Assembly: GCA_937952925.1 (NCBI GenBank)
Contig: CALFYA010000014.1
Span: 1-17,566 of the forward strand
Source of the DNA: an uncultured Moraxellaceae bacterium
Lineage (GTDB): Bacteria > Pseudomonadota > Gammaproteobacteria > Pseudomonadales > Moraxellaceae
Reading direction: 5' to 3'
Length of the DNA: 17,566 nt
Each line of letters opens with the position of its first letter. The first letter of the stretch is position 1. Positions 7,513 to 15,000 of this stretch are shown piece after piece. The notes below the pieces were generated by a model. It had not been told where the DNA came from and did not search any database. It was given only the letters and a program-made list of their open reading frames with translations. The position numbers and the translations under genes are program-made.

Positions 7513-8532
7513 TCATAACCCCTGATGAACACACTGATCTTGCCAATTTTCGGCACAGGTCGTTTTTAGTTTAGTTTTTATTTTTACCGCCCCTCCACCA
7601 GGGCCTTTTCCATTCCAAAACTCACCTTCTAAGACATTATCTCCCTCTTTTAGATACTGCCGAAGGTCGGTATCTCGTGTGACTTCTCCCCAAGAGTCAT
7701 AGTATCCGCCTAACCTTAAAACCTCGCTCCCATTGAGCCGAATGATCGTTAGTTGATCCCAATATCCATAAGTCAGCTTAAATTCCTGCAAATCGGCTAG
7801 ATTCTCAATTTTAAACACGGCTGTTGCGTAATAGGTGCCTGTTCCACGCTGCGTATCTAAAGACAACTCTATCGTATCGGGCGCTTTCCAGATGGCGACG
7901 GCTGTACCACCCGTGTGATTTTTGAGGGTCACACTGTCTTTAACGACACCACCCAAACTGACAGATTGCCCCCCGTAGCTGTCACAGCTAAAGCTGACTC
8001 GACGCTCACAGGTTTTTTCTGTGAAAGCGCGTACCTCTAGGCAGTGCTCTGTTTTGCTTTGTGCTTGAATCAATTTTTTGACAACCCGACAATTTTGGCC
8101 TGAGTTGGTGGTGCTTTTGATGTTTTGTGAGCTGATCAATACAGGATCAGTCTTGGCGTCAAGCTGGTATTTGGGGCGTTGATTGGGGTTGTTGACCGCA
8201 AAGTTGACGGCTTCACATTCAGCCTTTTCTGCATTCGTCCAACTGCTTTGAATCGTGGCGCATTTGGCTTGTTTATTCACGCCATAAAAGGATGCATTGC
8301 CACGACCGTCATGATAGATCTGACTTTCTGTTGCATCATAGCGAACTTGGCCTTCACCAATCGCAGTGTTGATGGCTGATTCGCCCTGAGTCGCAATTTT
8401 TGCTTGGTCTTGTAGTTTGAGTGCTGGATCTTGAGCGGCTTGCACACCTTGTTGATAGCCTGTGTCCGCAGGATTTGCAGCCACCTGATCAACCGTGATA
8501 CTCAGCAACATACAGGTCAACCATCGTTTCAT
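7513..8532 (-). CDS. traN: TraN N-terminal half with jelly-roll-like domain
   Basis: A 339-residue exported protein in the traN position between trbC and traF. Residues 1-19 are a signal peptide (cut near VAA). A Gln-rich helical region follows, then a small Cys cluster (about 90-185), and from about 200 to 325 a beta-rich domain. That domain has the look of a sugar-binding jelly roll: text such as TYGYWDQLTIIRLNG, DLRQYLKEGDNVLEG and WNGKGPGGG resembles domains of glycosidases. It stops just after CAENWQDQC, where single-chain TraN proteins would run on into the C.....CIEGAETR core, which here is encoded by the next gene. In F-like plasmids the tip region of TraN contacts recipient outer-membrane proteins, so this domain is a candidate recipient-binding part (inference). 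GGAG is 8 nt before ATG 8532; trbC ends 2 nt upstream. Confidence 0.75.
   Translation of the reverse strand: MKRWLTCMLLSITVDQVAANPADTGYQQGVQAAQDPALKLQDQAKIATQGESAINTAIGEGQVRYDATESQIYHDGRGNASFYGVNKQAKCATIQSSWTNAEKAECEAVNFAVNNPNQRPKYQLDAKTDPVLISSQNIKSTTNSGQNCRVVKKLIQAQSKTEHCLEVRAFTEKTCERRVSFSCDSYGGQSVSLGGVVKDSVTLKNHTGGTAVAIWKAPDTIELSLDTQRGTGTYYATAVFKIENLADLQEFKLTYGYWDQLTIIRLNGSEVLRLGGYYDSWGEVTRDTDLRQYLKEGDNVLEGEFWNGKGPGGGAVKIKTKLKTTCAENWQDQCVHQGL
7519..7523 (-). promoter_or_regulatory. Ribosome binding site of the second traN gene
   Basis: AGGGG lies in the last codons of the upstream gene, 7 nt before ATG 7511. Its presence with a start codon and a signal peptide argues that the second half of TraN is translated on purpose, not as a frameshift remnant. 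Confidence 0.65.
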
Positions 8533-8534
8533 GT

Positions 8535-9239
8535 CTAATGCTCCAGATGGCGTAAATAGCGTGTTGCAAGACGTTGTTGATGCTCATTGCCTTGTTTTGC
8601 AAATTGTTCAAGGGCGTAACTCAAGGGGACATCCCCACTAATCGACAGATAGCTATCGGGCAAAGCACAGCCATCGTCACCAATTTTTTCATGTTGTGCT
8701 TCAACCAAGACAACCGTTGGCACACTGGTCACTTGGTATTTTTTAAATGCATCAGGGTGAACTTGAATGTTGCCCACCTGCTCCCCTAGCTTTTGAATCT
8801 CTTTAGCGGTGTCCATATAGTTGTTGTTCACAAAGCCACGAAGTACCACGACACCATCGACTTTTTTGACATCCTGAATGGCTTTTTTGATCGAGTCGAT
8901 GGGCATAGAAAAGCTGACAAATACCATGATCTGATTATTTTGCTGTACCTCGACTTTGACCTCCTGCTCATATCGCTGCGCAAGCTTTTGAATATCTATG
9001 CCCTTCATGTGGGTGGTATCAATGTTGGGAAGTTGCGTCTGTGTTGGCACTTGCACTTGATCAAACAGGCTTTTTCTCTCTTGCTCGACACGAGCAAGCT
9101 CTTTTTGAAACTTTAGTTGTTCTTGTCGGTCTTCTGGTGCGGTGGCAATCTCATCACTCCAAAAATCGGCTGCTTTTGCGTTGACGCAAAAACAGAATAG
9201 GGAGATTGCGACACATCGAGATAAAAATAGACAGGTCAT
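8535..9239 (-). CDS. trbC: TrbC-like F-type pilus assembly protein
   Basis: A 234-residue periplasmic protein of the F-type TrbC family, which works with TraW in pilus assembly. A signal peptide ends at about residue 21 (VNA). A charged helical region (30-100) follows, then a thioredoxin-like fold from about 103 (IMVFVSFSMP) to 180 with TSVPTVVLV at the cis-Pro position. The CxxC is missing (the position reads SFSMP), as is normal for TrbC, so the fold is structural and not catalytic. AGGA is 7 nt before ATG 9239, 19 nt after traU. Its signal-peptide codons carry the second copy of the 18-bp palindrome. Confidence 0.92.
   Translation of the reverse strand: MTCLFLSRCVAISLFCFCVNAKAADFWSDEIATAPEDRQEQLKFQKELARVEQERKSLFDQVQVPTQTQLPNIDTTHMKGIDIQKLAQRYEQEVKVEVQQNNQIMVFVSFSMPIDSIKKAIQDVKKVDGVVVLRGFVNNNYMDTAKEIQKLGEQVGNIQVHPDAFKKYQVTSVPTVVLVEAQHEKIGDDGCALPDSYLSISGDVPLSYALEQFAKQGNEHQQRLATRYLRHLEH
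9174..9191. repeat. 18-bp near-palindrome, copy 2 (trbC signal peptide)
   Basis: On the given strand TTTTGCGT-TG-ACGCAAAA, the exact reverse complement of copy 1. In the trbC frame it encodes FCVNAK across the V-N-A cleavage site. Confidence 0.95.
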
Positions 9240-9258
9240 ATCAGCGTCCTATTTTGAG

Positions 9259-10290
9259 TTATGGGCTAAATTTGGGGCCAAGACAGCAATTCTTCTTACG
9301 AAATAGCTCATAAGAGTAGTCTTCACCTTTGTAAGGAAAGCTTCGGCCTGACCCCCATACCGCAGTGGTACGTCCAAACGGCTGACAACATTTTTTGGTG
9401 TCATCCTCGCCTTTTTTGGCTTGTGGTTTGGGATAAAGCATCGAGTATTTGTATTGACGTTTATTCATGATCGGCTGAGGGTAGACATTACATAAACCCT
9501 GTACCCCTGCGGTTCCCCATGTGAGCATTTGACGATGCATTTTTGCGGCCAATCGTTGCGCCACTAATGAACTTGCTTGAATGCCAGAGATATGACTGGC
9601 GACACGCCCATTGAGGGGGTACATGCTGCCATTGCACCCTGCACACCAAAACAGGGTATTGGAGCCAAATCCAACCGAAGATTTAATACAGTCACCCATA
9701 CAGGCCGCTTGAGCGAGAGGATTACCAAACAATACCGTTTCGGGATTAAGCAAAATGGTCAACTCATCATCATTCCAGAGCGGATCAATCTCAGTCATAT
9801 AAGCCACATCAAACTCCCCTGTTTCTAAACAAGGGTGTCCAGCCATTACATCAAGCCAGTACAAAATCGGATCTGCATACCAGTGTGCTTGCCAAAACGA
9901 GTGTTTGGTTCCATCGTCTTTGATGCGGATTTCACCTTCAGGGGTTTTAAAACCAATATCTAACTCGATGCCCATCGAGACCATGCAGTACGGCTTTCTG
10001 GTCACATCAACCCGACGCGCTGGTTCCCAATACCCTGTCTGGATGCCAATTGGAATAAATGGTGATGAACAGGAGCACAGAAGTTGATTGGGGTTTTCGT
10101 TGTCTTCTTGCCCACCCTTGTATAAGGCCATTCCTCCCATTGAAATGGGAAATAGACATGACCAACATAAGTCGGTAATCGGGTTTGCAAACTCACCGAC
10201 ACATTTGGTTCCTTTGGCTCCTTCGCTCTCGCCCGCCCACGATAGACAACTGATGCAGAAAATTAGCAAGGCTATAAGGCTATTGTTCAT
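9259..10290 (-). CDS. traU: TraU-like pilus assembly / DNA transfer protein
   Basis: A 343-residue periplasmic protein, close to F TraU (330). TraU is needed for F-pilus assembly and DNA transfer. A signal peptide of 19 residues ends SWA. The mature protein has about 16 cysteines by my count, typical of TraU, including CWSC, CSC, CAGC and two CC pairs near the end. Family-like text includes CVGEFANPITDLCWSC and AHWYADPILYWLD. GAGGAAG stands 6 nt before ATG 10290. The start overlaps the stop of a 22-codon membrane microgene by ATGA, so translation is probably coupled. DsbC and TraF in the same operon are likely its disulfide partners. Confidence 0.95.
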   Translation of the reverse strand: MNNSLIALLIFCISCLSWAGESEGAKGTKCVGEFANPITDLCWSCLFPISMGGMALYKGGQEDNENPNQLLCSCSSPFIPIGIQTGYWEPARRVDVTRKPYCMVSMGIELDIGFKTPEGEIRIKDDGTKHSFWQAHWYADPILYWLDVMAGHPCLETGEFDVAYMTEIDPLWNDDELTILLNPETVLFGNPLAQAACMGDCIKSSVGFGSNTLFWCAGCNGSMYPLNGRVASHISGIQASSLVAQRLAAKMHRQMLTWGTAGVQGLCNVYPQPIMNKRQYKYSMLYPKPQAKKGEDDTKKCCQPFGRTTAVWGSGRSFPYKGEDYSYELFRKKNCCLGPKFSP

Positions 10291-10355
10291 TTAAACTTCC
10301 TCAGCCAAATAACAACAATACAAAAAACCAGCAAAGATATAAGGATAACGGTCAT
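10287..10355 (-). CDS. 22-aa single-transmembrane microprotein between traW and traU
   Basis: The only inter-gene space here that exceeds a ribosome binding site is filled by a 22-codon frame. It begins MTVILISLL and ends WLRKFK: about 17 hydrophobic residues, then a basic tail, as in a small inner-membrane protein with its C-terminus in the cytoplasm. Its ATG overlaps the traW stop (ATGA) and its TGA overlaps the traU start (ATGA), so all three frames are linked. The ribosome binding site of traU (GAGGAAG) is inside its last codons. A weak GAGTG is 7 nt before its start. I know no named family for it. It could be a real microprotein, or a coupling leader that brings ribosomes to traU. Expression is not shown by sequence alone. 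Confidence 0.6.
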   Translation of the reverse strand: MTVILISLLVFCIVVIWLRKFK

Positions 10356-11005
10356 TTAAGTTCACTCGCAGGAATTGCAGCAATTTCAAGCTGCTGATCA
10401 ACTTGACGAACAATGGTGGGAACGCTTTCTAAGCCAAATTTTTGTGATAAGTAGCCTCCTTGGTCAAAGTATACTTGCGTGTTCCATTGGTGAGACAGAT
10501 CAAACCAAGATCCACGTACTAAAATCGGACGTAGCTGTTGCCCGTATTTTTTGACCAGTTTGCCAACCGCAAGCACTTGTTCGGGGTCATCGCCATTAAA
10601 AAAAATCATTGATTTACCTAGGCTAATATATGCTAGAGGATTGATTCGGGTTCCTGCGGTCGCAAGCAATTGACCATCGTCTGTCCGCACGTCTTCTGCA
10701 TAGGTGATTGAAGGGTCAAATAACTTCACCTGACGCTTTTGGGTCGTGGTCAATCCCATGACAGGTTTGGGAGACTTCGCATGGCGGATCACCCGATTTT
10801 GAATGTCTTTTTTGAGCTGTTCTAACTCGCCTGTTGCTTCTTTATCCTTGAGTTTGGCTAAGATCGCTTCAACAGCATCACGCTCTTTTACAGGATAAAC
10901 TGGTCCAACTGCACCTAAGTGTTTGGCAAGCACGGGTGTGGTACAACACATTAGCCCTAACACAGCAACACGGTAGAGCATCTGGCACCGATTATAAGAA
11001 GCCAT
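10352..11005 (-). CDS. traW: TraW-like F-pilus assembly protein
   Basis: A 217-residue periplasmic protein of the TraW family (F TraW is 210), partner of TrbC in pilus assembly. A signal peptide ends about residue 27 (PVLA, before KHLG). A helical Lys/Glu-rich part follows, then the conserved C-terminal domain (ISLGKSMIFFNGDDPEQ, RPILVRGSWFDL, LSQKFGLESVPTIV), which looks like a cysteine-free thioredoxin-type fold related to TrbC. The start is ATG 11005, because AGGA is 7 nt upstream. GTG 11011 and ATG 10981 are the alternatives; the latter has the weaker upstream signal. The first 14 bases overlap the end of the S26 peptidase gene, and the stop overlaps the microgene start. Confidence 0.93.
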   Translation of the reverse strand: MASYNRCQMLYRVAVLGLMCCTTPVLAKHLGAVGPVYPVKERDAVEAILAKLKDKEATGELEQLKKDIQNRVIRHAKSPKPVMGLTTTQKRQVKLFDPSITYAEDVRTDDGQLLATAGTRINPLAYISLGKSMIFFNGDDPEQVLAVGKLVKKYGQQLRPILVRGSWFDLSHQWNTQVYFDQGGYLSQKFGLESVPTIVRQVDQQLEIAAIPASELK

Positions 11006-11522
11006 AAGCACGTCCTATGATTTGCTGCTCATCAACCAGTCCGAACTCTTCATATCGAGAATCGAAGCTATCCATGTGCGTTGCCCGAACAAACAGCTTT
11101 CCTTTCGGGATCACGGCTGTGTTGAGTGGGTGTAGTGGGATACCGCCCTTGCTTTTTGGCTTTACATAGCCAATCAACTCACCATTGACATATAAAAACC
11201 TTGAGTGGAGATAAACCCGATCACCCGCTACACCTGCTACCTGTTTGACGAAGGTCATGTGTTTGGGATAGCCCCATCCGCCACGCCATGCAAAACCAAT
11301 GTATTCCCCTCGATTGAGGTGATAAGGTTTTTGTTTTTCAATAATAAAAAAGGTTTCTGGCAAGCTTTGGCTGAGATTGACACTGTACTCATAGCTCCGA
11401 TGTAGCAAAAGCAAAGTACCAAAAACGAGGATGACGAGAAGGAGGCTAATGACCACCAAACGGTTTGGTTTTTTCCATGTAGTACATGCTTGAGCACTTA
11501 ACGTTTTTACATGTTGGCTCAT
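10992..11522 (-). CDS. S26-type conjugation signal peptidase (TraF/TrhF kind)
   Basis: A 176-residue membrane peptidase. One hydrophobic anchor (about 21-40) is followed by NLSQSLPETFF with the probable nucleophile Ser53, FVKQVAGVAGD with the general-base Lys93, and SFDSRYEEFG, the late S26 box. The order fits the conjugative S26C group (RP4 TraF, R27 TrhF), whose members process the pilin precursor or cyclise it. F itself has no such gene and uses the host leader peptidase for TraA with TraQ, so its presence suggests a different pilin route here. It is called traF on P-type and trhF on IncH plasmids; I leave the symbol empty to avoid confusion with the thioredoxin-like TraF. TAA-G-ATG links it to trbI, and it overlaps traW by 14 bp. 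Confidence 0.9.
   Translation of the reverse strand: MSQHVKTLSAQACTTWKKPNRLVVISLLLVILVFGTLLLLHRSYEYSVNLSQSLPETFFIIEKQKPYHLNRGEYIGFAWRGGWGYPKHMTFVKQVAGVAGDRVYLHSRFLYVNGELIGYVKPKSKGGIPLHPLNTAVIPKGKLFVRATHMDSFDSRYEEFGLVDEQQIIGRAYGFL
11013..11016 (-). promoter_or_regulatory. Ribosome binding site selecting the traW start
   Basis: AGGA is 7 nt before ATG 11005 and lies in the last codons of the upstream peptidase gene. It favours this start over GTG 11011 and ATG 10981. Confidence 0.5.
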
Positions 11523-11523
11523 C

Positions 11524-11892
11524 TTAAATACGCTCCCGAATCACCTGGGTGTAATCCAAAATGCCTGAGCCTGAGCTGGTCAACAAAGCGGCCTTATTGA
11601 CCAACACGCATTGGCACTCTTTGCCCAATTGTTCAATCGAGCTAGAAAGTCGCTGTGCAAATAACATTGAGCTTTGGTTGTACGCTGCGCGTTGATCGTC
11701 GGTGAGTGAGCCACTATTTTGCTGAAGCTGCTGAATCCATTTGGCCTGTTCTTCTTCCATCAAGGCTTTTACATCCACGACCGCAATCGGTTTAGGAATA
11801 CGTTGATATCCGACATAACCAATTGGAGCCAAGACCATCAACACGATGATGGCGCTCACAATCCCGTTGGTGACTAAATCTAAAAATTTCAT
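11524..11892 (-). CDS. trbI: TrbI-like F-type transfer protein
   Basis: A 122-residue single-pass inner-membrane protein in the F trbI position directly after traC (F TrbI is 128). It has an N-terminal membrane segment (about 8-30), then VVDVKALMEEE, a helical Gln-rich middle, and the family-like C-terminus with LGKECQCVLVNKAAL and LDYTQVIRERI. In F, TrbI affects pilus retraction and is not strictly essential. Its ATG overlaps the traC stop by one base (TAATG), with GAGG 9 nt upstream. Confidence 0.85.
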   Translation of the reverse strand: MKFLDLVTNGIVSAIIVLMVLAPIGYVGYQRIPKPIAVVDVKALMEEEQAKWIQQLQQNSGSLTDDQRAAYNQSSMLFAQRLSSSIEQLGKECQCVLVNKAALLTSSGSGILDYTQVIRERI

Positions 11893-14456
11893 TATTGGAT
11901 GCCTCGTTGTTTCATCAAAATCCCTAGTGCGTCAGAGGTGCTGTAACCCTGCTCTAGGAGCCTTTCAACCGCGACATAATCTTCAGCGTTGGTGGACGCC
12001 ACCATCAGCGAATAAGGATCTGGAATGTGGCGGACGACCGCCTCACCATTCGGTGATGAAATCAGCATTTCTGAGAAGCGCCCGCGCTCCGTGCGCAGTG
12101 ACATTAATTGCGCTTTGACGATGGGTGAGAACGATACTTTTCCTGCGGCAATCAACTGCTCTAGGTTTTTCTTGTCTTGGCGAAGGAAGATCTTCCAGTC
12201 TGCGTTGTTGTAGGCGGCTTGTGCGGCCGCATTTTTAAATGCGTCCTCAATCCCCTGTGTCCCTAAACAAAAAATGCCCCGATACTTCCGCGCACGTCGA
12301 TAGCCCTCCTCAATAAACTCAGCCGTTTCTTTGTTGTCACCCAACAGTTGCCAGGCTTCATCGAGTAAGCAAATCTTCTTGCGGTCGCGTGAGAGATACA
12401 TATCACTGGCAATTTTGCTCGTGAGTGCAAACAAAATGATGGCGCGTAAATCAGGCGTAGACTTCAGCTCTTCTAGCTCCAAGCACACCATGTCATGATC
12501 GAGGTTGAGGTTCGCCCTGCCATTAAAATAATGTCCGTATACCCCACCCTCACAAAACGGTTGAAGCTGTTTGGATAGCTCAAAGGCAATGCGATCAGGC
12601 TGGTCATTTTCATTTTTGATGTTGCGTAGCATCTCAGCGACGCGAGTCGGGTTTGCATCTTGCCCATAATCATTCCATGCCGCCGTAATCGCTTCAGATA
12701 GCAAGGAGTATTGATAATCGGTGAGGCTTTCATTCGGGGCTGCCATCTTGCCGATCATGGGGCGCAGCATTTTCATTTCATCGAGGAAGTTTTCTGCGCC
12801 CGTAATCCAGCTAAACGGATTGAGGCAAATATCACTCGTGGGAGTGAAGTCGATAAAAGTTCCCCCTTGTAGCGCGGTCAAGTTTCGATATGAACGCCCA
12901 ACGTCGATCACCCGTGCTTGCGCTCCCGTCCCTCGATAAGCCGACAGAATTTCATTCATGGCTACAGATTTACCTGCACCCGATACCCCTGCAATAAAGA
13001 CGTTATAGTTGCCTTGTGGATTGCTATAAAAATCCAAAAAGGTTGGTGTGCCACGACGCCCAAAAAACAACATGACGGGATCACCCACACCTGCCCATTC
13101 TGAGATGATGGGAGCCATATCAATAGCGTTGGTGGTTGTCTTGGTGCTCATAATCCGAAACAGCTTTAAATCGTTTCGGCATTCAGTGGTGAGTGTCATT
13201 GGCAAGGAGGCATACAGACACGCTAAATGCAGCGTCTGCAAAGGACGGATCGCAAAACGCTCACTACGCCAAATGTTGGTGGCGGTCTGTGCTGCACTCG
13301 GCATACTGTCAATAGGCGCAAACAATACAAGGTTATGGTACAGCTCACACAAGGCTCCCCCTGCATCGAGCTGGTAGACCACTGAGTTCCAATCTTGGGC
13401 TTGGAGTGCCAATTCAGGCTGGAAAGGAGCCATCTTAGACTCAGCATTTTGTTTGGCTCGTGCGTTTTTCAATAAAGCTTTATTGGAGGTTTCATTAATA
13501 TCGAGGGTATAAACACCCCCACAAATCAGATAGGGACAAGGGTATTGCAAGGTGTCATCGAAAAAACTGCCGACCAAACTCGACATTTCCCATAGTTCAC
13601 GATTCTTAGGATACTGCTGAATCCCAAAACTCCTTGCCATGATACGATGATCTGGTGCATCAACGCTTTCGGGTGGATAGCCAAACAAAACACCATCAGT
13701 CGTCACTCGTGCATAGTGACCAAGCTCAGTCACTTGGTCTTTGAGACTACGGCCATCATCATATTCAATGTCGTGAATACGTTCGGTGCTGAACATGCTC
13801 TCAGGGTTTAAGATCGGCCACAAAAATTTGATCAGACCTGTCGCATCAAGGCTCATCGACGCAAAAGAAGCCGAGTGCAATGTCGCTTTCATCATTTCAG
13901 AAAGCGCCACCATCTTGCTGACGAGCTTTTTATCGTCGGGACTGCCTTGTCGGGTTAAGCTCAGTACCAGTCGGGTACGTTTGATCGAAAAATTGTCATG
14001 GGGGAATAGGGGCTGGCCTTTATTTTTTTGCGCGTATTCGGCACGGCGTTTGGCAAGATCAATAAAAAATGGATCACTTGCTCCTTGATCAACAGCAAGC
14101 TCACGCAACAGCACATACTTGTCATACAGGTCATCAAGCAGTGGATTACCAAATAGCATCCACTGTAAACCGCAATTGGGAGGGATATTATTAAACATGC
14201 TGCCTAGACGAGCCACCATGTCATCATCCGCACCAATTTGCGGCAACACCTCTAAGCAAAATCCAATTGAATTTTCGTTATAAAATAGGCCATTGCTAGG
14301 ATCATATTCATGGTATTTCAACATACTGTGAATACCATACATCGTCGCACGACGGTTATCAGCAACCACCGCAGAAGGCAAAGTCCCTGCATCAGTGAGT
14401 TCACCGAGTACCGACTTGCTCCAAAACTCTTTGAAAGCATCTACCCAAGAAGACAT
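11892..14456 (-). CDS. traC: TraC-like VirB4-family assembly ATPase
   Basis: An 854-residue ATPase that powers pilus assembly at the cytoplasmic face, close to F TraC (875). The N-terminal half is the TraC_F region. The C-terminal half carries Walker A GVSGAGKS (Lys about 496), Walker B KKICLLDEAW (Asp-Glu about 699-700) and a GTQGIED motif near 740. No membrane segment is evident; TraC is held at the membrane by partners. The longer start at 14462 has its AAGGGAG only 2 nt away, whereas ATG 14456 has it 8 nt away, so I chose 14456 (MSSWVDAF). It follows the traV stop by 13 nt. Confidence 0.96.
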   Translation of the reverse strand: MSSWVDAFKEFWSKSVLGELTDAGTLPSAVVADNRRATMYGIHSMLKYHEYDPSNGLFYNENSIGFCLEVLPQIGADDDMVARLGSMFNNIPPNCGLQWMLFGNPLLDDLYDKYVLLRELAVDQGASDPFFIDLAKRRAEYAQKNKGQPLFPHDNFSIKRTRLVLSLTRQGSPDDKKLVSKMVALSEMMKATLHSASFASMSLDATGLIKFLWPILNPESMFSTERIHDIEYDDGRSLKDQVTELGHYARVTTDGVLFGYPPESVDAPDHRIMARSFGIQQYPKNRELWEMSSLVGSFFDDTLQYPCPYLICGGVYTLDINETSNKALLKNARAKQNAESKMAPFQPELALQAQDWNSVVYQLDAGGALCELYHNLVLFAPIDSMPSAAQTATNIWRSERFAIRPLQTLHLACLYASLPMTLTTECRNDLKLFRIMSTKTTTNAIDMAPIISEWAGVGDPVMLFFGRRGTPTFLDFYSNPQGNYNVFIAGVSGAGKSVAMNEILSAYRGTGAQARVIDVGRSYRNLTALQGGTFIDFTPTSDICLNPFSWITGAENFLDEMKMLRPMIGKMAAPNESLTDYQYSLLSEAITAAWNDYGQDANPTRVAEMLRNIKNENDQPDRIAFELSKQLQPFCEGGVYGHYFNGRANLNLDHDMVCLELEELKSTPDLRAIILFALTSKIASDMYLSRDRKKICLLDEAWQLLGDNKETAEFIEEGYRRARKYRGIFCLGTQGIEDAFKNAAAQAAYNNADWKIFLRQDKKNLEQLIAAGKVSFSPIVKAQLMSLRTERGRFSEMLISSPNGEAVVRHIPDPYSLMVASTNAEDYVAVERLLEQGYSTSDALGILMKQRGIQ

Positions 14457-14464
14457 GCGCATTG

Positions 14465-14471
14465 CTCCCTT
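14465..14471 (-). promoter_or_regulatory. Ribosome binding site selecting the traC start
   Basis: AAGGGAG overlaps the traV stop codon. Spacing is 2 nt to ATG 14462 but 8 nt to ATG 14456, which favours the shorter protein. Confidence 0.55.
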
Positions 14472-15000
14472 AAGGGGTCGTTGTCATCGGTTGATTGACT
14501 GGAGGAGTGCTATCCGCACGCATCACTTGAGCACGGCGATTGACCTTAGGCGGCTCAATCGGTGCATAACCATCACGAATACGACGCTGATTGTGCTCAA
14601 TCTGCCATGCGCCTGAATCAACCACGATATACATGTAGTTTTGGTCATAGAGCGTTTGATCAGCAGCTTCCCAAGGAGCCACCCAAATACGCAAAATTTC
14701 AGGATTGCGGAATAAGGGCTGTCCACTCGATGTTGCATTAGGCATGGGCAATTTGCGCCTCTCATGACTAGGAGCGCGTGTGAGCTGTGCTTGAGTGGCT
14801 TTTGCCGCATCACGATGGCTAATACGCTGCGCAGGAAGATTATCCGCTTCGGCATTGGCATAAATCCCACTCATGGATTCACAGGCCACGCCTTCAGGTG
14901 CTTTGCACTTAAAGTCACTTTTGGAGTCCAAGCCTGTAAACGTCGAACAAGCGGGCAACACCATCACCATGCTGATCAGTAGTAGTGGGACTAATTTCAT
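14470..15000 (-). CDS. traV: TraV-like outer-membrane lipoprotein of the T4SS core
   Basis: A 176-residue lipoprotein (F TraV is 171). The leader MKLVPLLLISMVMVLPAC gives a lipobox LPAC with Cys18 as the acylation site. Two more cysteines follow early (FKCKAPEGVACESMSGIYA), which is the TraV signature. A basic linker and a TraV-like region (ILRIWVAPWEAADQTLYDQ) come next. TraV anchors TraK in the outer membrane and bridges it to TraB. The start at 15000 is fixed by an ATGA overlap with the dsbC stop and by AAGGGG 8 nt upstream. The longer frame from 15024 would put eight residues before the leader. Confidence 0.93.
   Translation of the reverse strand: MKLVPLLLISMVMVLPACSTFTGLDSKSDFKCKAPEGVACESMSGIYANAEADNLPAQRISHRDAAKATQAQLTRAPSHERRKLPMPNATSSGQPLFRNPEILRIWVAPWEAADQTLYDQNYMYIVVDSGAWQIEHNQRRIRDGYAPIEPPKVNRRAQVMRADSTPPVNQPMTTTP

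Noticed and set aside
7509..7556. traN split as a sequencing frameshift
   Set aside because: A one-base correction would join the frames, but it would leave a signal peptide in mid-protein; the second gene also has its own ribosome binding site and start one base after the stop.
14523..14870. 115-codon minus-strand frame inside traV
   Set aside because: It is out of frame with traV, which has a lipobox, family motifs and coupled start and stop; the alternative product has no recognisable features.
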